Positions 7,716 to 16,167 of a DNA stretch of 35,115 nucleotides are shown here, piece after piece (positions within the stretch are counted from its first letter, which is position 1; the number at the start of each line of letters is the position of its first letter). Origin of the DNA: Microvirga arabica (GTDB lineage: Bacteria > Pseudomonadota > Alphaproteobacteria > Rhizobiales > Beijerinckiaceae). The notes beneath the pieces were generated by a model. The model searched no databases. It was given only the letters and a program-made list of their open reading frames with translations, and was not told the origin of the DNA. The translations under genes were made by a program, and so were the position numbers. The stretch is from the NCBI RefSeq assembly GCF_016811235.1, contig NZ_JAFBID010000069.1:1-35115 (forward strand). The letters run 5' to 3'.

Positions 7716-9084
7716 ACCGTCCCTTTCCACCCGCCTGATTGTCCTCATCTCGGTGGTGCTGACTTTGGGGGCGGCTGCGCTTACGACGGCAGCTTGGTAT
7801 TACGCCCGGGCGGCGGCAAACGAAGCATACGACCGCCTTCTGGTCGGCGCCGCTTACCAGATGGCGGAAGCCGTTAACGTGCAGGGTGGAACGCTGACCG
7901 TCGAACTGCCGGTATCCGCCTTCGAGTTGCTGGCGCTCTCGGATCGGGACCGCATCTTCTATAAAATCGTCGACGCTCGTGGGCGCACCCTTACTGGCTA
8001 TGGCAATCTAGCCACTCCGGAAAGTGACGCCCCTGCCCTGGGCAGCCCGGATGTGCAGGATGGGAAGTTCAAGGGGGCCGCCGTTCGTGTGGCAAAGACG
8101 GCCCGTTACTTTTCCGACCCTTCCGTACAGGGGCGTGTTGACGTGGTTGTGGCACAGACCACCGAGGCGCGGACGGCGCTGGCCCGTGAACTGACCCTTC
8201 GGGCAGTGGCGCTGATCGCGGCCATGAGCGCGTTGGCACTTGGCGGGGCCGTCTTTGCAATCCGCTACGCCCTCAGACCCATTGGTCGAGTTGGTGCGGC
8301 ACTGCGGGATCGCGATCCCCATGACGTGACGCCTGTAACCGTCAGCACTCCGCGGGAGTTGCGTCCGTTTGTGTCTGCAACCAATGAGTTCATCGCACGG
8401 CTCAGGAGCCGGATGGACCTGATGCAGCAATTCATTGCCGATGCGGCCCACCAGATCCGTACTCCCCTTACCGCCCTCAAGGCCCAGGTCGAGCTCCTGT
8501 CGCGTCAGACCATGGACCCGCAGGGACGACAACACCTTAGACGGGTGCAGGAGCGTGTGGATCAGCTCTCACGGCTGGCCAACCAGTTGCTCAGCCATGC
8601 CATGGTAAACCACCGTGCGGGAGCGGTGCCGCTCGAACCTGTCGATGTCGTCGAGATCGTGCGGCGCGCAATCCGCGAGGCTGTGCCGGACACCCTTGAC
8701 CGTGACATCCTGACGGCTCTGGAGCTGCCCCCGCTTCCTGTAGAGGTGATAGCTGATGCGATCAGCCTGAAGGAAGCGGTCAAGAACGTGATCGACAATG
8801 CGGTCCGCCATGGGGCAGCCACGCAACTCACGCTGCGCGTGCGGGAGCAACCGGGGATGGTGGAGATCGAGGTTGAGGACGACGGGCCTGGCATTCCGCC
8901 GGAGCTGTGGTCCCAGGTCACGGAGCGGTTCGGATCATCATCGCCCAATGGGTCCGGCTTGGGGCTGTCCATCGCCGCCGACGTGCTGACTGCTCATGGT
9001 GGTAACCTCAACTTCCGCGACCGCAACGAGGATGGCTTTGCCGTGATCATGCGCTTGCCGAGCAGGATGAGGCAAAATCGATGA
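7702..9084 (+). CDS. tctE: Sensor histidine kinase, TctE type
   Basis: A 460-aa inner-membrane kinase. TM1 is about 12-34 and a periplasmic 2CSK_N-type sensor domain spans about 35-165 (YDRLLVGAAYQMAEAV, RIFYKIVDARG). TM2 is about 168-188 and is followed by a short linker. The dimerisation domain has H250 in DAAHQIRTPLTALKAQVELL. The ATPase domain shows an N box (VIDNAVRHG), G1 (DDGPGIPP) and G2 (GSGLGLSIA). The ATG at 7702 overlaps the regulator stop by 14 nt; a TTG at 7681 is less likely. Its stop overlaps the next start as ATGA. The sensed signal is probably a carboxylate, directly or through the co-encoded binding protein. Confidence 0.9.
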   Translation: MARREPSLSTRLIVLISVVLTLGAAALTTAAWYYARAAANEAYDRLLVGAAYQMAEAVNVQGGTLTVELPVSAFELLALSDRDRIFYKIVDARGRTLTGYGNLATPESDAPALGSPDVQDGKFKGAAVRVAKTARYFSDPSVQGRVDVVVAQTTEARTALARELTLRAVALIAAMSALALGGAVFAIRYALRPIGRVGAALRDRDPHDVTPVTVSTPRELRPFVSATNEFIARLRSRMDLMQQFIADAAHQIRTPLTALKAQVELLSRQTMDPQGRQHLRRVQERVDQLSRLANQLLSHAMVNHRAGAVPLEPVDVVEIVRRAIREAVPDTLDRDILTALELPPLPVEVIADAISLKEAVKNVIDNAVRHGAATQLTLRVREQPGMVEIEVEDDGPGIPPELWSQVTERFGSSSPNGSGLGLSIAADVLTAHGGNLNFRDRNEDGFAVIMRLPSRMRQNR

Positions 9085-10190
9085 AGCTTCGAACGACATT
9101 GCTCCACCTCCCCGTGGTGGGCCTTTGCCTGCTCTGGGCGCTAATCCTGGCGATGGCCGGCACGGCCCATGCCGAGGTGCCCAAGACCTTTCCTGCGTTG
9201 CAGACCGAGCATGAGGTTCTGTCGGTCCACGCCGCAACGGACCTTTCCGCCATGGAGCCGCTGATCCGTGATTTCCAAATTCTGAACCCCAACACCAGGG
9301 TTGAGTTTACCGAATATGTTACGAACGATCTCTATGCCGCCGCCGCCAAGGCCTGCCAGGACGGGTCGGCTCTGGGAGACGTCCTCTTGTCGTCGTCCGT
9401 TGATCAGTTGGTGAAGCTTGCCAATGACGGTTGCGCCCGTGATGTCCGCTCGCCTGAGACAGTGATGGCGCCCCGCTGGGCCAACTGGCGGAACGAGGTC
9501 TTTGGGTTCACCTTTGAACCGGTTGTATTCGTCTACAATCGCGAAAAGGTGCCCGCTGAGGATGTTCCGAGCACCCATCTTGAATTGGCCGATCTGCTGC
9601 GGTTGAAGCCGGAAGCCTATCGAGGTCGGGTCGGGACCTACGATATTCGCCAATCAGGCATCGGCTATCTCCTTGCATTCAATGACTCGCAGCAGACGAC
9701 CACCACCTACGGTCGTCTCCTCGAAAGCCTCGGGCGCGCCCAAGCTGTCGTGCGGTGCTGCACGGGCGAGATTCTTGATGAGCTAGAGGCAGGGCGGATC
9801 CTCATTGGCTACAACATGCTGGCATCCTATGCCTATGCCCGGGTCCGCGCCGGAGCGGACCTCGGCATCGTCATGCCGGCTGACTACACCCTTGTGCTCA
9901 GCCGGGGCGCCATGGTTCCGTCCCAAGCCCGGAATGCCAACGCAGCGGCGCGTTTCGTGAGTTATCTCTTGTCGGCGCGTGGACAGGAGGTGGCACAGCG
10001 GGATGGCTTCTTTTTCGGCTTTGGTGGCGAAACTCCTCCTGGCATCGAAGGGGCCTCTTCAATCGTCCAAACCGGCGTCGCCCGTCCGATCACGATCAGC
10101 CCAGCGCTGCTTGCCGTCCAGGACGACGAGAGGCGCAGGCGCTTTATTGCCGATTGGAGCCGCTCACTCGTAGAGATGTCCCCAGAGTAG
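9081..10190 (+). CDS. Periplasmic binding protein of the iron(III)/ABC type linked to TctDE
   Basis: A 369-aa exported protein. The signal peptide ends near GTAHAEVP (about residue 31). The remainder has the two-lobed family-1 solute-binding fold: LSVHAATDLSAMEPLIRDFQ near the start, GFTFEPVVFVYNREKVP in the hinge region, and LSRGAMVPSQARNANAAARF later. It resembles iron(III)-type ABC receptors, yet no permease or ATPase gene lies beside it. It overlaps the kinase stop by 4 nt (ATGA), so it is co-translated with the sensor. A plausible role is an accessory ligand-binding component for the kinase rather than transport; this is inference. It could also serve a transporter encoded elsewhere. Confidence 0.82.
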   Translation: MKLRTTLLHLPVVGLCLLWALILAMAGTAHAEVPKTFPALQTEHEVLSVHAATDLSAMEPLIRDFQILNPNTRVEFTEYVTNDLYAAAAKACQDGSALGDVLLSSSVDQLVKLANDGCARDVRSPETVMAPRWANWRNEVFGFTFEPVVFVYNREKVPAEDVPSTHLELADLLRLKPEAYRGRVGTYDIRQSGIGYLLAFNDSQQTTTTYGRLLESLGRAQAVVRCCTGEILDELEAGRILIGYNMLASYAYARVRAGADLGIVMPADYTLVLSRGAMVPSQARNANAAARFVSYLLSARGQEVAQRDGFFFGFGGETPPGIEGASSIVQTGVARPITISPALLAVQDDERRRRFIADWSRSLVEMSPE

Positions 10191-10508
10191 CAGGAGCTGG
10201 TCTGTAGGGGGGATGCTGTGCGCCAAGTGTCCGAGTCGCTGATCATCCTATCAATAGATGCCAAAGCCTCACTGTAGCAGGTCTATTACCCGATCCGAGT
10301 TTGGTGACCTGCGGCTATCCTGATTAGGGGAAAGGTCCGGAACGGGTCAACCTGAGAAATTGCTGCCCCTTTTAAGAAGGTCGGGTGTTCCTGTCTGAAG
10401 CGGATGTTCAAGCTACGTCCGAGAAGTGCCAAATCCAAACCTTCAGCAAATGAAGACACGGGGCACCTCGATGTCGATCAGAGCTGATCGCGCAACCCTC
10501 TCGATGCA
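10191..10508. other. Intergenic region without a gene; degenerate repeat copy B
   Basis: This 318-bp gap separates the two-component operon from the convergent GntR gene. No credible coding region or strong hairpin is seen. Bases 10397-10433 contain GAAGCGGAT and AGTGCCAAA with the same spacing as at 3158-3194. Confidence 0.4.
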
Positions 10509-11252
10509 TCAAGTCTCAGCGTCATCGATGTCCGCGTTCTGTTCGGCAGGCGCGCCGGGAAAGACAGATTCGTCCTTCAAGAGAACCTCTGCGGTCGCTG
10601 CGAAGTGGGAGCTCAGGAGATCCGCTGCCTTGTCGGCGTCTCCACTGAGGACCGCACTCAGAATGGCTTGATGCTCATCGGCAACGTGCCGGGTCGGGAA
10701 GGCTTTCCTGATCGACAGGCGCCTGTAGCGGTAGAGCTGGTCTGCGAGCTGATCGCAAAATCCAACCAAGGACCTCGATCCGCACTGACTGATCAGGGTT
10801 CGATGGAATGTTCGATGCAGCCGCTCCCACTCCGGGTTGTCCTCGAACCGCTCGGCGCTGAGAGACCGCGGTGCCCGGCTGAGCCTGTGGTGGGCCACGA
10901 TGAGGGCTTCCTCCCATTCGGGCGTCGCGGCTGCCATGGCCTTGCGCAACGCCAAGCTCTCGACCCAGCACCGTGTCTGGGTCAGCTCTGCCAGTTCCGC
11001 CTGGCTGATCCCTCTCACATAGAAACCGCGCTGCTCCCGCGACTCAACCAGCCCCTCGGCCGTGAGTCGGTTGAGAGCCTCCCGGAGCGGGGTTTGGCCG
11101 GCTTGGTAGGCATCCATCAGGAACCGCAATTGGAGCTTTCGCCCAGGCTTAAGGTGCCCGGATAGCAGATCCTCCCGCAGCCTGTCGTACAGGTTGGCGG
11201 TCTGCGTGGAAGGTGGGGGCGCCACAAGCTGGACCGACGACACTCTGCTCAT
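10509..11252 (-). CDS. GntR-family regulator, FCD (FadR-like) subfamily
   Basis: A 247-aa transcription factor. The N-terminal winged helix-turn-helix (about 20-85) shows LYDRLREDLLSGHLKPGRKL, then AGQTPLREALNRLTAEGLV and the wing REQRGFYVRGIS. The all-helical FCD ligand domain (about 90-225) keeps likely metal/ligand residues in ERLHRTFHRTLI and ADEHQAILSAVLSGD. The ATG at 11252 has AGGA eight bases upstream; a longer frame to 11279 is possible. It is divergent from the aromatic-degradation operon starting at 11493, so it probably represses that operon in the absence of a pathway metabolite (inference). Three AAATTTRTA repeats in the shared intergenic region are candidate sites. Confidence 0.88.
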   Translation of the reverse strand: MSRVSSVQLVAPPPSTQTANLYDRLREDLLSGHLKPGRKLQLRFLMDAYQAGQTPLREALNRLTAEGLVESREQRGFYVRGISQAELAELTQTRCWVESLALRKAMAAATPEWEEALIVAHHRLSRAPRSLSAERFEDNPEWERLHRTFHRTLISQCGSRSLVGFCDQLADQLYRYRRLSIRKAFPTRHVADEHQAILSAVLSGDADKAADLLSSHFAATAEVLLKDESVFPGAPAEQNADIDDAET

Positions 11253-11327
11253 GCTCTTGTTCCTGCTGGGCCAGGCCACAAGGGCCCATCATGCCAGATG
11301 TTTATACTAATGCTTGCCGAAAAGCAA

Positions 11328-11395
11328 AAATTTATAAATTTCGCTTGCAAAGGCTAAAATTTGTACCAATAGTTCCATCCAGGTCCAAATTTGTA
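11328..11395. promoter_or_regulatory. Phased AAATTTRTA repeats, candidate GntR operator region
   Basis: The A+T-rich divergent region holds a perfect 14-bp palindrome AAATTTATAAATTT (11328-11341). It also holds two further copies of the half word, AAATTTGTA at 11357-11365 and 11387-11395. The starts are 29 and 30 bp apart, close to three helical turns, so all three face the same side of the DNA. A link to the GntR protein is inferred from position. Confidence 0.45.
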
Positions 11396-11492
11396 GCTAA
11401 AGGCACCGATCCAAAGGAGCCGATAGCGGCAGGAGAAAACAAGCCCCGATGACGAACTCAGTAACCTTCTGCGTTTTTGGAAACGTTCCGCA

Positions 11493-12410
11493 ATGACCTC
11501 CTTTCCCGTAACTGCTTTGCGCAGCGTCGACATCGGCACGCCGGATCTGGCTCTGTCGGAGCGCTTCTATACATCGGTCTGGGGCCTCGACGTCGTCACT
11601 AGGACTGCGGACGCTGTCTACCTTCGCGCGAGCGGGACGGATCACCACGTCCTCGTGCTCCACAGCAGCTACAGGTCCGAGATCCTCTCGGTGACCTTCC
11701 GGGCCGCATCATCCGACGATCTCGCGATGATCGCCGACAACGTCGTTCAGCACGGCGCGCAGATCCTGTCCGGTCCCTGCCCAAACGACGGCCCCGATGG
11801 CGGCACGATCCTGACGATCCGCGAACCGCAAGGCGGGATTTTGCGCTTCGTTCATGGCGATCGGCAGGATGCGATTGGCGCGGAAGTCACGGACCAGCCG
11901 TTCCGGCTCGCCCATGTCAATCTCAACAGCACCGACGTGGATGCGGAAGCGGCGTTCTATGAGAAGGCTCTCGGCTTTCGCCTCACCGACCGCTCCAAGA
12001 TGATGGCTTTCCTGCGCTGCAACAGCGATCATCATGCCGTCGTGCTGGCGGAGGCCAAGGTCAACGGCCTCAATCACATCGCCTTTCTCGTTCCGGACTG
12101 GGAGTCCGTCATGCGCGCCTCCGGCCGCATGATTGATGCCGGCTATCCTATCGCGTGGGGCGTCGGTCGACATGGGCCCGGCGACAATGTCTTCGCCTAT
12201 TTCATCGACCCCGTCGGCTTCGTGATCGAGTACACGGCCGAGGTTCTCCAAGTCGACGACACCTACAGGGTGCGGGGGCCGGACGAATGGGTTTGGCCTC
12301 CGGGCAGAACGGACCATTGGGGCATTGCCCCGCCGAAGGCCGAGCATGTGAAGGCGGCTCAGACCACGATCACCTATACGGCCGCCGCGCCGCTGCGAAG
12401 CGCACAATGA
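11493..12410 (+). CDS. Two-domain extradiol ring-cleavage dioxygenase (VOC family)
   Basis: A 305-aa type I extradiol dioxygenase that would open a catechol-type ring next to its two hydroxyls using Fe(II) and O2. Two vicinal-oxygen-chelate domains are present (about 8-125 and 138-250). The second has a full active site: metal ligands H141 (FRLAHVNLN), H195 (GLNHIAF) and E246 (GFVIEYTAE), with H181 and Y236 where the acid/base His and Tyr of BphC-type enzymes lie. It is the first gene of an operon with a flavin hydroxylase and an FAH hydrolase. No strong ribosome site is visible before the ATG. The exact catechol is unknown; 2,3-dihydroxyphenylpropionate-like or biphenyl-type diols are possible. 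Confidence 0.88.
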   Translation: MTSFPVTALRSVDIGTPDLALSERFYTSVWGLDVVTRTADAVYLRASGTDHHVLVLHSSYRSEILSVTFRAASSDDLAMIADNVVQHGAQILSGPCPNDGPDGGTILTIREPQGGILRFVHGDRQDAIGAEVTDQPFRLAHVNLNSTDVDAEAAFYEKALGFRLTDRSKMMAFLRCNSDHHAVVLAEAKVNGLNHIAFLVPDWESVMRASGRMIDAGYPIAWGVGRHGPGDNVFAYFIDPVGFVIEYTAEVLQVDDTYRVRGPDEWVWPPGRTDHWGIAPPKAEHVKAAQTTITYTAAAPLRSAQ

Positions 12411-12441
12411 GATCCACACTCCACCAGGGCGGAGTTCCAGC

Positions 12442-14106
12442 GTGACCCCTCCGAGCAACAAGAGCCCCAATGACTATCAGGTTGTCGTGGTTGGCTTTGG
12501 TCCAGCCGGCGCCGTTGCAACGAGCCTGCTCGGGAGCCATGGCATCCGCACGTTGACGCTTGACCGTCTCCGCACCGTCTATGACAAGCCCCGCGCTATT
12601 GCCATCGACCACGAGATCCTTCGTCTCTTTGACAATCTCGGTGTGGCCGACCGTGTCTTACCCCATGTGGCGCCGTTCCCGGCCTCGCAGCACTTCGGGG
12701 CCGAGGGCCAGTTGATCCGACGCATAGACATGGTCCCGGAGCCCTACCCGCTCGGCTACACCCCCAGCATGGTGTTCACACAGCCCCCTGTTGAGGAGGC
12801 CTTGCGCGACCATGCGGCCTCTTACGGCGGCGTTGAAGTCTCTCTTGGCACGGAACTGCTGAACTTGGAGCAGTCTGAGACAGGCGTCACGCTCAACATG
12901 CGCAGCGATGATGGCCAGACACGCACAGTGACGGCGGACTACGTGATTGCCTGCGATGGTGCGTCGAGCGGTGTTCGCGAGCAACTCGGCATCGCTCTTG
13001 AGGATCTGGTGTTCGACGAGCCTTGGCTCGTGGTCGACGTCCTTGTGAACGAGGAGGCACTCAGCAAGCTGCCGCAGACGGCCGCCCAGTACTGCGACCC
13101 GGCACGCCCGACCACGTTCATTATCGGCCCCGGCAATCACCGCCGCTGGGAGATCATGCTGTTGCCTGATGAGGATCCCCGCGAGGCGCAGCAGCCGGAA
13201 CAGGTCTGGAAGCTCCTGTCGAAATGGCTCACCCCGGACGACGCTAACCTGTGGCGGGCTGCAAGCTACCGCTTCCATGCTCTCGTCGCTCAGGAATGGC
13301 GGCGCGGCCAGGTCTTTCTTGCCGGCGATGCCGCCCATCAGCAGCCGCCCTTCATCGGCCAGGGCATGTGCCAGGGCTTGCGTGACGTCTCAAACCTGAT
13401 CTGGAAGCTTGATCGGGTGCTCAAAGGCCAGTCTGGCGCTGCGCTCCTCGACACCTACGAGGAGGAGCGCAGCGAGCATGTCCGCCAGCTCACGACCCGG
13501 ATCAAAGCCATTGGCAAGGTGATCTGCGAGCGCGACCCGGAAGCAGCGCGTGAGCGCGATGCCCGTATCCTTGCCGAGGGTGGCGGACAGCCCAGGACCA
13601 TCACCCGTCAGGAGATCGTGCCGCCTTTGCAGAAGGGATTGCTCTCGTCGCAGGACAGCAAGGCCATCGGCACCCTATTCCCGCAGCCCTGGGTGCAAAC
13701 TGAGACTGGCCGCAAACTACTCGACACTGTGGTTGGAGCCGGCTGGCGTCTTGTCGTCGATGGCCGGCATTCCCCAGATATTTTCCAGACGACACGGAAG
13801 AAAGCTGAAAACCTTGGCTTGCATGTCATCACGGTTGGCTCTTCGAGCGATGCTTCCTCCGGCGCAGACCGTGATGCGCACAATACGGTCATTGAGCTGG
13901 ATGGCGTGCTCGCCCGATGGTTCCTTGCCCACCAGTGCCATGCCGCCATCATTCGGCCCGATCACTACGTCTTTGGCACGGCGTCTGACGAGGAATCCCT
14001 CTCAAAGCTGATGGCGGATCTTCAAGCTCGCCTTCGACCCACGGCAGCGGAAAGCCCGTATTCCGACCAGTCTCCTGTTTCTCTTCACGCAAGGACCGCC
14101 TCATGA
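12442..14106 (+). CDS. FAD-dependent aromatic hydroxylase, MhpA-like
   Basis: A 554-aa class A flavin monooxygenase. The N-terminal Rossmann motif is VVVVGFGPAGAVATSLL (about 14-30), the mid-protein DG motif is YVIACDGASSGVR, and the FAD ribityl motif is FLAGDAAHQQPPFIGQGM. A C-terminal thioredoxin-like extension follows, as in MhpA and phenol hydroxylases. It should hydroxylate a phenolic ring with NAD(P)H and O2 to make the catechol for the upstream dioxygenase. The GTG at 12442 is used because the conserved Rossmann strand begins soon after it. The stop overlaps the next gene by 4 nt (ATGA). MhpA-like substrate choice (3-hydroxyphenylpropionate or cinnamate) cannot be proven. Confidence 0.9.
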   Translation: MTPPSNKSPNDYQVVVVGFGPAGAVATSLLGSHGIRTLTLDRLRTVYDKPRAIAIDHEILRLFDNLGVADRVLPHVAPFPASQHFGAEGQLIRRIDMVPEPYPLGYTPSMVFTQPPVEEALRDHAASYGGVEVSLGTELLNLEQSETGVTLNMRSDDGQTRTVTADYVIACDGASSGVREQLGIALEDLVFDEPWLVVDVLVNEEALSKLPQTAAQYCDPARPTTFIIGPGNHRRWEIMLLPDEDPREAQQPEQVWKLLSKWLTPDDANLWRAASYRFHALVAQEWRRGQVFLAGDAAHQQPPFIGQGMCQGLRDVSNLIWKLDRVLKGQSGAALLDTYEEERSEHVRQLTTRIKAIGKVICERDPEAARERDARILAEGGGQPRTITRQEIVPPLQKGLLSSQDSKAIGTLFPQPWVQTETGRKLLDTVVGAGWRLVVDGRHSPDIFQTTRKKAENLGLHVITVGSSSDASSGADRDAHNTVIELDGVLARWFLAHQCHAAIIRPDHYVFGTASDEESLSKLMADLQARLRPTAAESPYSDQSPVSLHARTAS

Positions 14107-14951
14107 AGTTCGCAACATTCACAGCCAACGGGACCGCTACTTGGGGTATTATCGACGGCGAGGATGCCGTCGATCTCGGAACTGTGCTCCGGGACCGCTA
14201 TCCAGATCTGAGGTCGGTGATCGCATTCAATGCTCTCCATGAAGCTGCTAAGCAGGCTGGAGATGCTAGGCGGTACCCGTTTGCCGAAATCGAATGGCTC
14301 CCGGTCATTCCCAACCCCGACAAGATCCTGTGCGTCGGATTGAATTACGAGATGCACCGCAAGGAGACCGGACGCGCTGAGGTGGACAACCCCACGATCT
14401 TTACCCGCTTTGCCAACAGCCAAACGGGACATCTGGCCAACATTGTTCGCCCGCGTGTCTCGCACGAGCTCGACTTCGAAGGTGAACTCGCCATCATCAT
14501 CGGCAAGGCCGGACGCTACATCTCCAAAGGAGATGCGTGGGGGCACATTGCGGGCTATGCCTGCTACAACGACGGCAGTGTGCGAGACTTCCAGCGCCAT
14601 ACCCACCAGTTCACGCCAGGCAAGAACTTCCCCGATACCGGTGCGTTCGGACCCTGGATGATGACGCCCGACGAGCTGGGCGAGTTGGGACCGCTCAGGA
14701 TCCAGACGCGGGTGAACGGCCAAGTGGTGCAGGATGCCACCTTCGGGCAGATGATCTTCGATATCCCGCGCATCATCGAGTACTGCTCATCCTTCACTAG
14801 GCTTGAACCCGGCGACGTGATTGCGACCGGCACTCCCGGCGGCGTGGGGGCGAAGCGGACCCCTCCCCTGTGGCTCAAGCCGGGCGACACGGTCGAGGTC
14901 GAGATCGATCGCCTCGGCACTCTCCGCAACGGCATCGCCGACGAGGTCTGA
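14103..14951 (+). CDS. Fumarylacetoacetate hydrolase-family enzyme
   Basis: A 282-aa FAH-fold, metal-dependent enzyme. Metal ligands are E126 and E128 in HELDFEGELAIIIGK and D157 in CYNDGSVRDFQ. A His in NYEMHRKE (H85), K174 in GKNFPDTGAFGPW and the glycine-rich TGTPGGVG loop complete the site. Family members hydrolyse acylpyruvates or fumarylacetoacetate, or hydrate and decarboxylate 2-oxo acids. After extradiol cleavage it most likely splits or hydrates the 2-oxo ring-fission product, in place of the alpha/beta C-C hydrolase usual in mhp clusters. It is translationally coupled to the hydroxylase (4-nt overlap). A GC-rich hairpin lies 14 nt beyond its stop. Confidence 0.88.
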   Translation: MKFATFTANGTATWGIIDGEDAVDLGTVLRDRYPDLRSVIAFNALHEAAKQAGDARRYPFAEIEWLPVIPNPDKILCVGLNYEMHRKETGRAEVDNPTIFTRFANSQTGHLANIVRPRVSHELDFEGELAIIIGKAGRYISKGDAWGHIAGYACYNDGSVRDFQRHTHQFTPGKNFPDTGAFGPWMMTPDELGELGPLRIQTRVNGQVVQDATFGQMIFDIPRIIEYCSSFTRLEPGDVIATGTPGGVGAKRTPPLWLKPGDTVEVEIDRLGTLRNGIADEV

Positions 14952-14964
14952 CTGACCACCAGAG

Positions 14965-14989
14965 CAGCCCGGCATACAACGCCGGGCTG
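14965..14989 (+). promoter_or_regulatory. Intercistronic hairpin after the FAH gene
   Basis: CAGCCCGGC (14965-14973) pairs perfectly with GCCGGGCTG (14981-14989) around a 7-nt loop. No T-run follows. It could terminate or attenuate transcription, or mark an mRNA processing point before the receptor gene. Confidence 0.55.
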
Positions 14990-15072
14990 ATCCGACCGTG
15001 ACTTATCAAGGCGTCCGAAGAAGGCGCCGATTCCATCAATTCTCTGGATGCACAATCTCAAGGAGGAAAGAC

Positions 15073-16050
15073 ATGACCACCCTCACCCGGCGCGTTCTCT
15101 TGGCGGGCGCCGCACTCCTGGCCACGGCCACAGCGCATGCCGAGACTTGGCCCCAGCGCCCGGTCACGATCGTCGTGCCTCAGGCCGCGGGAAACAGCCC
15201 CGACGTCCTGTGCCGCATCATCGCAGACAAGCTCTCGCGTAGCTTTGGACAGCAGTTCGTTGTCGAGAACCGTCCTGGCGCCGCGAACGTCGTCGGCACC
15301 CAGTCGGTCGCACGTGCTGCTCCGGACGGCTACACGTTCCTGTTCGCGACCTCAGCCTCGCTGGTCACCAATCCCTATACCTTCAAGAACCTCTCGTACG
15401 ATCCAGTCAAGGATTTCACGCCGGTCGCCATGGTGGCGAAAAGCCATCATGTGCTTCTGGTGAATAAGGATGTGAAGGCCACGACCCTGCCTGAGCTGAT
15501 TGCACTCGAGAAGGCTGCCCCCGGTTCATTGAGCCTTGCTGTTGATGGCCCGCGCAACATCTCGGGCCTGATCGCGCAATCGATCAACAAGCAGGCTGGC
15601 ACCAAATTCGTGCTCGTGCCCTACAACACCATATCAAACGCGGTGCAGGACAGCATCACGGGCCGCACCCAGGTCACGATCCAATCCGCATCCGTGGTCG
15701 AACCTTTCATCAAGGAAGGCTCCCTCCGGCCCATCGCCGTTGCGGGAACCAGGAGGATCTCCTCGCTCCCGGACGTGCCTGCCATTTCCGAGACCTTGAA
15801 GAGCGTCGATCTCCAGGGCTGGTTCATGGTCCTGGCTCCGGCCAACACGCCCTCTGACATTGTTCAGAAACTGAGCTCAGAAATAGCCCGGGTCCTGAAG
15901 GAGCCGGATGTTCAGGAGCGGGCTCCGACGCTGGGCTTCGAGGTCGATCCGGGCGAGGCTGTGACGCCGGTTGGAGCCAAGAAGTTCCTGGAAGCGGAAC
16001 TTGCCTCGACCGGCAAGGTCATTCGGGAGCTCGGCATTGAGCCTCAATGA
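15073..16050 (+). CDS. Bug-family (TctC-like) periplasmic receptor
   Basis: A 325-aa exported solute receptor. The signal peptide (TRRVLLAGAALLATATAHA, cleavage near residue 23) leads into ETWPQRPVTIVVPQAAG and PDGYTFLFATS, the conserved beta-strand and loop motifs of Bug proteins. The start is fixed by an excellent AAGGAGG site eight bases before the ATG at 15073; the longer frame from 14998 lacks one. There is no permease gene beside it, so it is an orphan receptor; it may use TctAB encoded 10 kb away or permeases elsewhere. Its place among aromatic-degradation genes suggests it binds an aromatic carboxylate (inference). Confidence 0.9.
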   Translation: MTTLTRRVLLAGAALLATATAHAETWPQRPVTIVVPQAAGNSPDVLCRIIADKLSRSFGQQFVVENRPGAANVVGTQSVARAAPDGYTFLFATSASLVTNPYTFKNLSYDPVKDFTPVAMVAKSHHVLLVNKDVKATTLPELIALEKAAPGSLSLAVDGPRNISGLIAQSINKQAGTKFVLVPYNTISNAVQDSITGRTQVTIQSASVVEPFIKEGSLRPIAVAGTRRISSLPDVPAISETLKSVDLQGWFMVLAPANTPSDIVQKLSSEIARVLKEPDVQERAPTLGFEVDPGEAVTPVGAKKFLEAELASTGKVIRELGIEPQ

Positions 16051-16060
16051 CCAGGGTCAT

Positions 16061-16099
16061 GCTCTGGCAGAGGACAGTTCACCTGTCCTCTGCCAGAGC
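16061..16099 (+). terminator. Perfect 17-bp hairpin after the Bug receptor gene
   Basis: GCTCTGGCAGAGGACAG (16061-16077) is exactly complementary to CTGTCCTCTGCCAGAGC (16083-16099), with loop TTCAC. It starts 10 nt after the stop codon. The stem is very strong but no T-run follows, so it may terminate weakly or act as a 3' stabiliser. Confidence 0.65.
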
Positions 16100-16167
16100 G
16101 TCCATAGCGACAGCATAGACCCGAGCGGCATCCCCCCCTAGAGAGCTCAACCGGTCAAGGACAAGAT

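Noticed and set aside
11477..11490. GGAA-ACG-TTCC as a further operator before the dioxygenase
   Set aside because: Only a 4-3-4 imperfect repeat that is likely by chance; the AAATTTRTA repeats are stronger candidates.
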